Positions 30,490 through 38,185 are shown, numbered from the stretch's first letter. The stretch: DNA of 41,280 nt from a virus (IMGVR_UViG_3300030106_003981:1-41280); one strand, 5' to 3'. The notes: generated by a model from the letters alone, not told the origin. Numbers and translations: made by a program.

Positions 30490-30634
30490 GGTCCTCTAAC
30501 CATCGTTTGCGAAGCTGCTCAGCCTTTGGCTCCACTAGGTGAGCGCTGGAGACAACTCCGGTCAGATTACCGACCGTGACAGCCACGCAGCCGTCTTCCA
30601 TGAATGTCGTTACGGCTTCTGGTGGTTCTGGCAT
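30470..30634 (-). CDS. Small acidic protein before the exonuclease
   Basis: A 54-residue gene with a strong ribosome site (AAGGAG six bases before the ATG at 30634). The protein has a beta-rich start (VTTFMEDGCVAVTVGNLTG) and a helical, charged end. It overlaps the exonuclease start by 20 bases. Its good start signals and packing argue that it is real. No family recognised. Confidence 0.65.
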   Translation of the reverse strand: MPEPPEAVTTFMEDGCVAVTVGNLTGVVSSAHLVEPKAEQLRKRWLEDHANHDD

Positions 30635-30662
30635 TAGACGCTCCTTCCCGAGACTAATATAC

Positions 30663-31331
30663 TTACAAATCAGGTTTTAGCAATACCTGAAGCTCCTGAA
30701 TCAATGCTGCAGAAAACTCGCTCCCTGCTTTGACAACAATCGTTTGAGCAGCTTTGGCTGGATCAGTCAGTCGAACACTTGGAATGTCCTTGATAAATCC
30801 AGCAGCAATAGCGGCAGCACGGGCTGATCGGTACTCACCTCGCTCCAGCTGCTCAGCAATTTCTGGGTGATCACGCCTGAGCCGGGCTTTGATGTAGTCG
30901 GCGCTTTCACTGCCTCTTTTCAACGTGCGGTCCGCACCTTGATCTTGCTGGGCTTGCTCCGACCGTCGATCACCACCGTGACGACTCAGGATTGCTTTCG
31001 CTGGAACCTCTGCTTGAAGCTGTTCTGGATGCTGCAAGTGCAGCAACCTCACTCCTTCGACAACTTGCTCAATCCACGCAGCAGGTCGATGAAACACTTT
31101 CTCGCAAAACTCGTTCCAATTCGGATCGATCTGCTTCCAGTAGTCATCGCGCTGCAGCTCAAGCACCGTTCCAACAAGCCCTCTGCAATCAGAGTCAGCA
31201 ACAAACGCAGACTGTTCTGCAATCAGTCGTCCATGCTGATTCCACCAGTCCAAAGTCTTGCCTACAAAGCGAGGCTTTCGATTTGGGTCAAACAAAGTCT
31301 CCAGATCGGAAACATTCACAGGTTTAGCCAT
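30663..31331 (-). CDS. Hypothetical DNA-binding-like protein
   Basis: A 222-residue protein. The first 115 residues are helical, with WWNQHGRLIAEQSA and WNEFCEKVFHRPAAWIEQVV. A GGDRRSEQAQQ linker leads to a segment DYIKARLRRDHPEIAEQLERGEY followed by SARAAAIAAGF. I recall this last part from phage and cyanobacterial proteins of ParB-like or partition-associated type, with no proven function. It overlaps the helicase stop by 16 bases. Confidence 0.65.
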   Translation of the reverse strand: MAKPVNVSDLETLFDPNRKPRFVGKTLDWWNQHGRLIAEQSAFVADSDCRGLVGTVLELQRDDYWKQIDPNWNEFCEKVFHRPAAWIEQVVEGVRLLHLQHPEQLQAEVPAKAILSRHGGDRRSEQAQQDQGADRTLKRGSESADYIKARLRRDHPEIAEQLERGEYRSARAAAIAAGFIKDIPSVRLTDPAKAAQTIVVKAGSEFSAALIQELQVLLKPDL

Positions 31332-33202
31332 GGGAAATTAAAGCGAATGTGATCAAGAGGGTTAGAGGCGGACTTTAATTCGTCATTTATTGATTTAACC
31401 CATTCATACTTACGAATAAGCTCTTCGATATTCATCTCATCAGTACTCAAGCGAGTTTCACGAACCCAACGCCTATGAATCGCTTTGTGTAAATCACCAA
31501 TTATTGACTTAACAGCAGTGCCGCCCGCTGCTTCTGCCTTGATTCGAGCGACATTCTTGGCTAAAGACCTTACAGCTTCAGCAACCTTGCCTCTTGCCTC
31601 CTTTAGCTGTTCAGTAGTTGAAACACGCTTAGGTTCTACATCGAAGATTTTTCGCAAACGAGCGTCAATCTCATCGTCCGAAGCGTTTTTCAGAGCATCA
31701 AGGTTAGTGCGAGCCTTTGCTCGCGCTTCTGACGCTGAAATCATCTCGCCACCTACTGGATAATAAAACTCCTCGCCTGTGTATTGAGCGTTAAGAATAA
31801 AAAAATCAGGGATGTTATAAATCGGAACACCTGAACTACTACGCTCGGTATCGTTAAATTGCTCCTCATCGTCCTCTGGAAGCAATGTATTATCAGCCAG
31901 GCTTTTCATGTAATCCAAGCCAGGATGATCATCTGATACAAAAATCCAGCACTTATCCTTTCTTGCTCGCGCTCCAGTGTCAGGCTCTAGCGCATAATTT
32001 CGCCGCAGTCCTCTACCAATCATCTGCTTGAGCTGTACGCTCTCGTTGACAAGGTTCAAAAACAACAGGACTGAACATTTAACGTCGTTAAACCCTTCTG
32101 TTGCTTTCTTTACTTGTACTAAAACATTAAACTGACCGTCCTTGAACCGCTGAAGAACTAAACGGTTCTCAGACTCAGACCTGCCAATAACCTTCTTGGT
32201 TCCGTCGTCTCGCACAACTGTTGACTGAACGCCAATCCAATCAGCAACTTTTGCTCCAGCGATATCATTCATTTGATCACAAACGCTTTTGGCGTGACCA
32301 ACGCCAAGCGCAAAAACCAGCATCTTGTGCTGTCCCTGATTCTCAGCATTCAGTTCGTCCAACTTGCCTGAAGCGTCAAGCAAAGCTCTGTGTAAGTATT
32401 TAGGCAGATAACGGAGATCTCTCTTGACCTCCGCTCCAGAAATGTCTTTACCGTCAGCTTGCAGCTCTTTGACTAGATCGCTTGTAGTAAACCGCTGAGG
32501 AGAGTTTTCTTTGCCAAAGCTGATGTCCAAGGCATATTCACTGCTTCTGACCACAACTGGCCTAATTGCGCCCTCCTCAACTGCGTCAACCAGACTGATT
32601 TGAACGTCTGGCTCTCCACTGACAACCTTTTCGGCTTGGTCTGTTCGATTAGGTGTCGCTGAAACCGCAAGCTCAAAAACAGCAGAACTTCTAACAGAAG
32701 CAATGCTTTTACCCCAACTGTTGTTCCTGGCGTAACGATGATACTCATCAAGAGCCAAAAACCATTTGCCGCTGGTCAGCAAATCACTGATAGTCGCAAT
32801 ACTGCCGTTGCCTAAAGCTTGAACGGTAGTAACGAATATCTCTGCTTCGTTCCTCCTGTGACTTCTCAGCGCAAGATTGCTGTTTGCTTGTAAAGCGGCT
32901 GTAATTGGCGCACCAATTTGCGCCATGTCTTGCTCAATCTCTCCTAAATAGCTTTGCAGCTGCTCATCGGAAGGAACAACAATCAAAGCCCGATTGACCA
33001 CACCCTGCGACTTGAGCAATGCATAGGCAGCACAAATTACAAATGTCTTGCCGTACCCAGTTGGCAACTCAGCAGCTAAAAGCCTGGCCTGCCTTGGCCC
33101 TGATTGAGCGTCATCAAGCAGATTCAGGACACGTTCCTGACCCTTCCGTAGCTTGATCGATGACGGCAGCTGCCATCTAAACAAGTCTTTTGTTTGTGAC
33201 AT
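31316..33202 (-). CDS. SF2 helicase
   Basis: A 628-residue helicase of superfamily 2. Walker A ELPTGYGKT (45-53), motif II LDEYH (151-155, a DExH box), motif III VSATPNRT (180-187), and motif VI QMIGRGLRRN in the C-terminal RecA domain. There is a charged, helical C-terminus. No nuclease or methylase domain is fused, so it is not an obvious restriction enzyme. I choose the ATG at 33202; a GTG three codons upstream is possible. Its start overlaps the HNH gene by 79 bases. It likely helps replication or recombination. Confidence 0.9.
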   Translation of the reverse strand: MSQTKDLFRWQLPSSIKLRKGQERVLNLLDDAQSGPRQARLLAAELPTGYGKTFVICAAYALLKSQGVVNRALIVVPSDEQLQSYLGEIEQDMAQIGAPITAALQANSNLALRSHRRNEAEIFVTTVQALGNGSIATISDLLTSGKWFLALDEYHRYARNNSWGKSIASVRSSAVFELAVSATPNRTDQAEKVVSGEPDVQISLVDAVEEGAIRPVVVRSSEYALDISFGKENSPQRFTTSDLVKELQADGKDISGAEVKRDLRYLPKYLHRALLDASGKLDELNAENQGQHKMLVFALGVGHAKSVCDQMNDIAGAKVADWIGVQSTVVRDDGTKKVIGRSESENRLVLQRFKDGQFNVLVQVKKATEGFNDVKCSVLLFLNLVNESVQLKQMIGRGLRRNYALEPDTGARARKDKCWIFVSDDHPGLDYMKSLADNTLLPEDDEEQFNDTERSSSGVPIYNIPDFFILNAQYTGEEFYYPVGGEMISASEARAKARTNLDALKNASDDEIDARLRKIFDVEPKRVSTTEQLKEARGKVAEAVRSLAKNVARIKAEAAGGTAVKSIIGDLHKAIHRRWVRETRLSTDEMNIEELIRKYEWVKSINDELKSASNPLDHIRFNFPWLNL

Positions 33203-33369
33203 GAAAGGCACAGAGCTTGAAACTCTGCAGTCGATGATCCGCCTCCCATCGACAACGGCACCACATGATCACACTCAAAACGCTCTCCGATCTCTTGACC
33301 GCAGAGCGCACACCGATAGTCCTGTAGTGCTAATAAGGCACGTTTTTGACGCTTGGTGGCGTAAGGCAT
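33124..33369 (-). CDS. HNH endonuclease
   Basis: An 81-residue small HNH nuclease. It has C20-x2-C23, the core DH at 34-35 (CDHVVPLSMGG) and C54-x2-C57-H58 (LCLSCHKQKT). These are the metal-binding and catalytic positions of the family. The C-terminal 20 residues are coded by the region shared with the helicase. In many phages an HNH protein works with the terminase; here it is joined to a helicase instead. Confidence 0.85.
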   Translation of the reverse strand: MPYATKRQKRALLALQDYRCALCGQEIGERFECDHVVPLSMGGGSSTAEFQALCLSCHKQKTCLDGSCRHRSSYGRVRNVS

Positions 33370-33418
33370 GACTTGATAGTCGGTGCCGCCATCTTGGGCA
33401 GCACAAATATCTTACTCG

Positions 33419-33438
33419 AAAAGGGGCCTTTAGGCCCC
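33419..33438 (-). terminator. Short terminator after the SSB-like gene
   Basis: On the minus strand GGGGCC (33438-33433), loop TAAA, GGCCCC (33428-33423) and a four-T run. It is 11 bases after the stop of the 33449-34054 gene. With the short T run, read-through to the HNH gene is plausible. Confidence 0.65.
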
Positions 33439-33448
33439 CGTTCCAAAA

Positions 33449-34054
33449 TCAAGCCTCACTAAACGGATCACCGCCGCCGACAAGTCGGCTTAAGTCGAAC
33501 CCTGCCTTGTCTACGGCTTTCCAAGCCTTCTCCATCTCAGCTTCATCATGCTCGTCCTCATCACGGGGAACGATCAGAAGCTCATACTTCACCATGTCAG
33601 CCTTGATCTTTGACAGCTCGAAGTCCCAGTCCAGCAAATTACGGCTGTACTTCTTGTTCAAGCCATACTTTGCAAACTGACGTGCCAATGAAATGTGAGA
33701 CACTTCGAGCACTTGGACGCGATTTGTGTCCCAGTTGTAAACAGGCCAGGTCAGGCATTGTGAAGGCTTACGCACTGCAGTCTTTTCAAAATTCATAGAC
33801 TGCACGTAATCCTTGCCAAGTTCTAGCTCAATATCTTCTTGGCTAGGTTGCTCAACAAAACGAAACGGCTTCATTTTGTCGTTCTCCTTGGCAATACCCC
33901 AGACAAGCCAGTATTCGAGCGGGTCTTGCTCCAATAATGCAAAGTTTGCAGGCTTGCCTTGATCAAGTTTTGTGTACCGCAAATAATCATCTGCGGATGA
34001 AGAACCTTCGTTCTCTTTTTCGATTGAAGCTAGGAAACTGTCTGAGAATTTCAC
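33449..34054 (-). CDS. Single-stranded DNA-binding-like protein
   Basis: A 201-residue protein, GTG start, first gene of the minus-strand replication operon. The layout is a charged N-terminus, a central beta-rich domain (ANFALLEQDPLEYWLVWGIA, KPSQCLTWPVYNW, RVQVLEVSHISLA), and an acidic C-terminal tail DEDEHDEAEME that ends GGGDPFSEA. Phage ssDNA-binding proteins have such an OB-like core and an acidic tail that ends in hydrophobic residues. The call rests on pattern and context only. Confidence 0.55.
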   Translation of the reverse strand: MKFSDSFLASIEKENEGSSSADDYLRYTKLDQGKPANFALLEQDPLEYWLVWGIAKENDKMKPFRFVEQPSQEDIELELGKDYVQSMNFEKTAVRKPSQCLTWPVYNWDTNRVQVLEVSHISLARQFAKYGLNKKYSRNLLDWDFELSKIKADMVKYELLIVPRDEDEHDEAEMEKAWKAVDKAGFDLSRLVGGGDPFSEA

Positions 34055-34100
34055 GAGAAGTTGTCGTGTGGGTTATCGCGTCTCAGTAAGACGCTTTGAT

Positions 34101-34129
34101 ACTGTAAGAGGGGATTGCCTGTCTGTCAA
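34101..34129 (-). promoter_or_regulatory. Strong promoter of the minus-strand replication operon
   Basis: On the minus strand TTGACA (34129-34124), a 17-base spacer and TACAGT (34106-34101), nearly consensus. It is about 47 bases before the GTG start at 34054. The -35 element overlaps the spacer of the divergent plus-strand promoter. Confidence 0.85.
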
Positions 34130-34142
34130 GCTGGGCTAAACT
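34115..34142 (+). promoter_or_regulatory. Divergent promoter of the primase operon
   Basis: TTGCCT (34115-34120), 16-base spacer and TAAACT (34137-34142). The transcription start is expected at about 34149-34150, so the hairpin at 34150-34189 would sit at the 5-prime end of the RNA. Confidence 0.65.
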
Positions 34143-34149
34143 AAAAAAA

Positions 34150-34189
34150 GACCCGACCAAGCCCCGCAGCAAAAGGGCTTAACCGGGTC
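34150..34189. promoter_or_regulatory. Strong hairpin; terminator-like on the minus strand
   Basis: GACCCG (34150-34155) with CGGGTC (34184-34189) and AAGCCC (34159-34164) with GGGCTT (34175-34180) form a 12-bp stem with a 3x3 internal loop. On the minus strand it is followed by a run of seven T (34149-34142 region), which fits an intrinsic terminator for antisense RNA entering from the primase gene. On the plus strand it would be the 5-prime end of the primase mRNA. Confidence 0.8.
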
Positions 34190-34213
34190 ATACCCTCTCC
34201 GCTCCAATCTTAC

Positions 34214-36466
34214 ATGGCTTTTCAGGACTTCGTCAACACTCTCCCTGAGGGACTTGTTTACGCACCAATATATAAAAAAGGTGCCAAAATGCTATCTGGC
34301 AAATTGGCTACTGGCAAAAACCCTTTGGAAGCCAGTTACGAACAAAAGTTTGGCCCTGCTGATGTCGCTCTAGCTATTAAACGTAACCCTGATCTTCAGG
34401 CTGTTGGCATCTTCACTGGTATTCGTGGCAACGGTATTGTCATCCTTGATGTTGATCGTGGGCTGAAAAAACATCTTCGCGCCTGGGGCACCTCCCTCAA
34501 CGGCGCTCCAATAATTACATCCACCAAGACTAACGCCGCTAAATATCTTTTTCGTGTTCCTGAAGAATTATGGGCTGATGTAAAAGGTCATGGTCTTCGC
34601 AAGGAAGATGGTGGAGACTATGAAATCCTCTGGGGTCGCCAGGGTGTTGTCTTCGGCGCTTATCCAGGCGGCAAAGTTTCTACGCCTGGTGAATATCACT
34701 TTGAGGGCAACCTAGATAAAATACCGACAGCTCCTGATTGGCTGCTAGCTGAAATGAAGCAGCCGCCACGTACCATCACAAAAAAAGATCTGGATTTCTC
34801 TGATCGCACTCAAGACGAGATTGCCCAGATCGTTCATGAATGCCTCTCTGTCATTACGCCCCAAGGGAAAGGCACCCGTGATCACTGGATCAAGATCGGC
34901 ATGGCGATCAATTCCACGCTGCCAAACGATCTTGGACTCATGTTGTGGTCAGCCTGGTCAGCCGAAGATCCTGATTACGCTAATGAATGGGAAGATTACA
35001 ATCCCTGCGAAGAAGTCTGGTATTCGTTCAGCGGCAATGGTGTTGGCCTTGGCACTCTGATCTGGCTTGCAGACCGGGAGGATCCACAACGTAAACGATT
35101 TTCAGAAGACACTGCAAAAATCGTTCAATCCGCAGAAGCCAAAGTTGTAACTGAAATCCGTCAGGCCACTCTTGACTTCGCTGAAGTCATGCGTCGTGCC
35201 AAACAAATTCTTGATCTTGATAACCCGGCTGAGGTAAATTACAAGCTAAATTCTTTGGCTCTGCAGGCTGGTTATCGCGATCAGACTGCTTTGGAAAAAC
35301 TGATCGTCGATCAGATCGCTTACGAAAAAGCTCAATCACTTATGACTGTTGAAAAACTAATGGAGCTTGATGAAAAGCGTGGCTACCTTATCCCTGATGT
35401 TCTTCCGCATCCTTCTGTCATCCTCATCTATGGCGCTGGTGGTGATGGTAAATCCACTGCGGCTTGGGCGCTTGCTAAGCACATCGCAACTGGCAAACCT
35501 TTCAAGGTTCGTGGTGCTGACGTCCCAACAACGCAAGGCCCTGTTTTGCTTCTCAACGGTGACCAGCCTCTGATCCAGTTAAAGGAACAGCTGATTGAAG
35601 CTGATTTTCCGATCACTGATCAAACCTTTATTCAAACTGATTGGCAACTTCAAAGGTATGCTCAGTTCATTAAGTTGATGGAGACTTATAAGCCTAAGCT
35701 TGTTGTTATTGATTCTTTGATTGGTTGCTCTGGTGGTCGGGCGTTTGATGAAAACAAATCTGATTTCGCTACTCCGTTGTACTGGTTGACCAAAAACAAC
35801 GGTGATCTTTTCCCCGCTACCACCATTCTGATCATCCACCATGCCAACAAAAACGGTGGATTCCGGGGCACCTCAGCCATCCGTGACGCCGTAGATGAAA
35901 CATGGTCTCTCAAGCGGAGTGAGCCAGACCCCCAGAAACGCTCCAAACAGCAACAGCAGCTGCAGCCGCATGAACGGCTCATTGAGGTGGAGAAGAGCCG
36001 CTCAGGCCGCTCTGGGACGCATCTCATCCTTGGACAGGACGATGACCTCAACTTCTACATTGCTGACTTCACGCCTGAGATGGATCCAGACGACACCACA
36101 CCCTCCTCTGTTCAGGGTCGTGTGCTGAGTCGCTTGAGAACCGCTTACCCCGAGTCACGCACCAAAACCGATCTCCTCGCTGATCCGCTGGTGGCTGGTT
36201 CTGCTGCCGCAATCAAGAAGACGCTCCAAAGACTCGAAGCTCAACAACTCATAGTCTCTTACGTCCCAAAAAATTCTCGTTCCAAACAATACACAGCTAA
36301 TCTCGCGCGTGGAGAGGGTCAGAGGCTGTCCCCTTTTGGTACGGATGCCAGTGATGGAGCGGGATCTGATGCGGGACAAAGCTTAGGGGACATTGATCTT
36401 GTCCCCGAGCTTGCTGATGGAGCGGTTGAGATTCAGCTGACTGAAGAACAACAGGGACAAGTCTGA
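34214..36466 (+). CDS. Primase-polymerase / RecA-like helicase
   Basis: A 750-residue replication protein with three parts. Residues 1-170 are a prim-pol domain, with a VILDVDRG motif (Asp79, Asp81). About 200-290 is a PriCT-like linker domain (ITPQGKGTRDHWIKIGMAI). About 395-590 is a RecA-like ATPase with Walker A GAGGDGKST (about 406-414), Walker B LVVIDS (about 497-502) and a HHANKNGGFRGTSAIRDA segment. The rest is a small winged-helix-like tail plus a Gly/Asp-rich end. It is the only replicative helicase/primase here, and no DNA polymerase is encoded. The strong hairpin lies 25 bases upstream of the ATG. Confidence 0.88.
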   Translation: MAFQDFVNTLPEGLVYAPIYKKGAKMLSGKLATGKNPLEASYEQKFGPADVALAIKRNPDLQAVGIFTGIRGNGIVILDVDRGLKKHLRAWGTSLNGAPIITSTKTNAAKYLFRVPEELWADVKGHGLRKEDGGDYEILWGRQGVVFGAYPGGKVSTPGEYHFEGNLDKIPTAPDWLLAEMKQPPRTITKKDLDFSDRTQDEIAQIVHECLSVITPQGKGTRDHWIKIGMAINSTLPNDLGLMLWSAWSAEDPDYANEWEDYNPCEEVWYSFSGNGVGLGTLIWLADREDPQRKRFSEDTAKIVQSAEAKVVTEIRQATLDFAEVMRRAKQILDLDNPAEVNYKLNSLALQAGYRDQTALEKLIVDQIAYEKAQSLMTVEKLMELDEKRGYLIPDVLPHPSVILIYGAGGDGKSTAAWALAKHIATGKPFKVRGADVPTTQGPVLLLNGDQPLIQLKEQLIEADFPITDQTFIQTDWQLQRYAQFIKLMETYKPKLVVIDSLIGCSGGRAFDENKSDFATPLYWLTKNNGDLFPATTILIIHHANKNGGFRGTSAIRDAVDETWSLKRSEPDPQKRSKQQQQLQPHERLIEVEKSRSGRSGTHLILGQDDDLNFYIADFTPEMDPDDTTPSSVQGRVLSRLRTAYPESRTKTDLLADPLVAGSAAAIKKTLQRLEAQQLIVSYVPKNSRSKQYTANLARGEGQRLSPFGTDASDGAGSDAGQSLGDIDLVPELADGAVEIQLTEEQQGQV

Positions 36467-36530
36467 CTGTCCCTATAGGCTGTCCCCAACTAAATCCCTT
36501 GGCATCACTGGCATTTGGAGCGTTGGGGAC
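36326..36530. repeat. Cluster of TGTCCC repeats, origin- or operator-like
   Basis: Within 205 bases I find seven exact TGTCCC sites and one near copy. Positions: 36328-36333 (+), 36373-36378 (-), 36387-36392 (-), 36400-36405 (+), 36454-36459 (-), 36468-36473 (+), 36481-36486 (+), and GGGGAC at 36525-36530 (-). Four neighbouring pairs are inverted. GGGGACA-N7-TGTCCCC (36386-36406) and AGGGACA-N8-TGTCCCT (36453-36474) are perfect. GTCCCCAAC (36482-36490) pairs with GTTGGGGAC (36522-36530). The cluster spans the end of the primase gene and the gap behind it. Random expectation is about 0.1 sites. Confidence 0.75.
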
Positions 36531-36557
36531 GTATTTCACATCTATACGCGCGCGAGA

Positions 36558-36692
36558 ATGAACTGGACTGAGATTTTGGAGCGTGCCGGCGTACCAGAGC
36601 CACCTGGCTACCATGAAACTGTAAAATTAGTGATGGCTAGGACATATATCAAATCGTCTCAAAAGCAAAAGTCAAAACGCAAAAAGAAGTAA
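36558..36692 (+). CDS. Tiny helical protein with a Lys-rich tail
   Basis: A 44-residue gene after the TGTCCC cluster: MNWTEILERAGVPEPPGYHE, then a helix and a Lys/Ser-rich tail. It follows the primase gene by 91 bases and precedes a regulator gene by nine. I recall short proteins starting with WxEILxxAGVPEPPG in marine phages. Function unknown. Confidence 0.65.
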   Translation: MNWTEILERAGVPEPPGYHETVKLVMARTYIKSSQKQKSKRKKK

Positions 36693-36701
36693 ATTCTTCG
36701 C

Positions 36702-36974
36702 ATGAAAGAGATCAAAGCGTACCTGCCGCCTGAGCTTGTAGACCAACTCTCTAGTCAGGCCAAAGAGCAAGGTATCAATCGCTCAGAGTTGATTCGCAAT
36801 CGACTCATGGCCTCCCAGTCCGACTTCAAACTTTCTCCCAATGATTTTCAGAAAACTGTTATTAAAATTCGTCGCCGCTATAGCTATGGTCTGGACAGGC
36901 AACAAGCCGAAAGCGTTGTTGCTGCAGTCATCTCCGAACTCTTTAACAACATCCAAAATGACCAGAAAAATTAA
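36702..36974 (+). CDS. Ribbon-helix-helix regulator
   Basis: A 90-residue protein whose first 45 residues are a typical ribbon-helix-helix (EIKAYLPPELVDQLSSQAKEQ, then INRSELIRNRLM). The C-terminal half is helical with LDRQQAESVVAAVISELF. RHH proteins bind DNA as dimers of dimers, often to inverted repeats; the TGTCCC cluster 170 bases upstream is a possible target. It overlaps the next gene by 17 bases. Confidence 0.75.
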   Translation: MKEIKAYLPPELVDQLSSQAKEQGINRSELIRNRLMASQSDFKLSPNDFQKTVIKIRRRYSYGLDRQQAESVVAAVISELFNNIQNDQKN

Positions 36975-37209
36975 TTTTCACTACTGCCAAATTCTCAACG
37001 ATCCAAACATGCCGTTAGCTATCGCAAGATATACGGCTTATGATGATCAAGATCAAATTTATGCAGTTTCGCAAGTTACTTATGAAAACAACTCAGACTA
37101 TTTTCAGTCTGAAATCTCTTCAGCCCTTGAATGTGGAGTTGATGTGAGCATCCTAGCGCCAGCTCCCCTGTCAGATTTTCAAGAGCTTGAACAATTTGTT
37201 GGCACATGA
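36958..37209 (+). CDS. Hypothetical protein
   Basis: An 83-residue protein: MTRKINFHYCQILNDPNMPL, a beta-rich centre (IYAVSQVTYENN) and an acidic end. I choose the ATG at 36958, because upstream codons would lie inside the preceding gene in another frame. It is coupled to the next gene by ATGA. Unknown function. Confidence 0.6.
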   Translation: MTRKINFHYCQILNDPNMPLAIARYTAYDDQDQIYAVSQVTYENNSDYFQSEISSALECGVDVSILAPAPLSDFQELEQFVGT

Positions 37210-37382
37210 GGTATGTTCAGATCTTTCGACGAAATAAAGATTGGATTGTTTTAACCGATGATCATACAGTAACGTTCCATCAAACCCTTGCTGGAGCGAT
37301 GGAACATGCCTCCGCCCAAATCAGGACGCCAGCTTATTCTGGAGCGGCTTTACAAGGCCATGAATCTCTCGACTACTGCTGA
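37206..37382 (+). CDS. Small protein, coupled to the previous gene
   Basis: A 58-residue frame with its ATG inside an ATGA overlap. The protein starts MRYVQIFRRNKDWIVLTDDH, a beta-hairpin-like pattern, and continues with an Ala-rich helix. Its last 77 bases overlap the next frame. Overlap of this size makes one of the two doubtful; the ATGA start speaks for this one. Confidence 0.5.
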   Translation: MRYVQIFRRNKDWIVLTDDHTVTFHQTLAGAMEHASAQIRTPAYSGAALQGHESLDYC

Positions 37383-37515
37383 CCTCCAAAGAGCTGCAAT
37401 GTTTTTGGAACGGGCGCGAGAGATCCGCAACGGCTGTCGCAACCAGCGCAACACCTCCCGCTCCAATCAACGCACAGCCTGGAAAAAGCGTGTCGATGAT
37501 TCCGTTACATGGTAA
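37306..37515 (+). CDS. Small basic protein overlapping its neighbour
   Basis: A 69-residue frame with ATG at 37306; a TTG start at 37288 would give 75. It has a helical pattern (SGRQLILERLYKAMNL, LQRAAMFLERAREI) and a basic, Arg/Asn-rich tail. It overlaps the preceding frame by 77 bases. Its helix pattern and basic tail look protein-like, but it could be a shadow. No family recognised. Confidence 0.5.
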   Translation: MPPPKSGRQLILERLYKAMNLSTTADLQRAAMFLERAREIRNGCRNQRNTSRSNQRTAWKKRVDDSVTW

Positions 37516-37540
37516 CGTTTGGCTAGCACATTATTGAGCA

Positions 37541-37819
37541 ATGGCGACCAAACATGGTAACCGTGTCTATATCCAAGTCTTGTTAGAGCCCTATCGGGGC
37601 GAGTTGTTCCTGCTAGAAGCCGAAAAACAAAACCTCAAACCCTCCGCACTCTTAAGGCAACTAGCGTACGAATACGTCGCAGAAAACGTTGATGAAGAAA
37701 CCTACTGTGATGCCATTGTTAAAGACAAACAGAAATGGCAAGAAGCAGTAGATGCAAGGCTTTTGGGACGTGCTCAGTCCCGCGCAGCAGTCATTGAATC
37801 GTCGAATGAAGCGATATGA
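37541..37819 (+). CDS. RHH-like small protein
   Basis: A 92-residue protein whose first 45 residues (VYIQVLLEPYRGELFLLEAEKQ, then KPSALLRQLAYEYV) resemble ribbon-helix-helix proteins. The C-terminal half is helical and charged. The end overlaps, by 46 bases, a convergent minus-strand gene. It is the last gene of the primase operon. Regulatory role inferred. Confidence 0.65.
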   Translation: MATKHGNRVYIQVLLEPYRGELFLLEAEKQNLKPSALLRQLAYEYVAENVDEETYCDAIVKDKQKWQEAVDARLLGRAQSRAAVIESSNEAI

Positions 37820-37992
37820 GCGACTGCCTGCTTTAATAATTTAGATTGGTGCCAGCTCTGTCTCGCTAAGGCCACACATAATTGAGACAAGACCTCTATA
37901 TCACTGCAACTTTCAATCTCACGCACTGACCGTTCCAAACCTAATTCCTCTTCAAGGGTTTGCCCCACGATCATCCAGTCGGCCCAGCCCAT
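37774..37992 (-). CDS. Small helical protein, last in the lysis-like cassette
   Basis: A 72-residue protein: MGWADWMIVGQTLEEELGLER, then helices with a Cys-containing centre. I choose the ATG at 37992, with AGGA about six bases upstream. It overlaps the preceding minus-strand gene by 41 bases and the convergent gene by 46. Function unknown. Confidence 0.5.
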   Translation of the reverse strand: MGWADWMIVGQTLEEELGLERSVREIESCSDIEVLSQLCVALARQSWHQSKLLKQAVAHIASFDDSMTAARD

Positions 37993-38185
37993 TGGATTCC
38001 TGCAAAGTACACTTCTCCGCATGATAAGCGCCATTTTCGTGCATGTGAACCACGTCGTGAATCCAAGGCACCATCCATTCATGCACAGGAAAACAATTAT
38101 CCCAATTTGTGGGGTGAGCGCAAGTGATCACAACTGTTGTAAAGAAGCTGTGTATAAATGCCCATACCCAGTAAAGATCACTCAT
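37952..38185 (-). CDS. Small membrane protein of the lysis-like cassette
   Basis: A 77-residue protein with a hydrophobic N-terminal stretch (about residues 4-23, YWVWAFIHSFFTTVVITCAH), then a His-rich segment HEWMVPWIHDVVHMHENGAYH. It starts with ATG 8 bases inside the peptidase stop, so it is translationally coupled. His residues could bind a metal. A holin- or spanin-like helper is a guess from context. Confidence 0.6.
   Translation of the reverse strand: MSDLYWVWAFIHSFFTTVVITCAHPTNWDNCFPVHEWMVPWIHDVVHMHENGAYHAEKCTLQESNGLGRLDDRGANP

Noticed and set aside
31316-33369. Restriction-modification system made of helicase and HNH nuclease
   Set aside because: No methylase or specificity gene is present and both are small or phage-type proteins; replication or recombination is simpler.
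35686-36051. 121-codon minus-strand frame inside the primase gene
   Set aside because: Antisense to the ATPase domain. Ser/Cys/Arg-rich, typical of a shadow.
36297-36614. 105-codon minus-strand frame over the TGTCCC cluster
   Set aside because: Antisense to the end of the primase gene. His/Pro/Gln-rich; no support.
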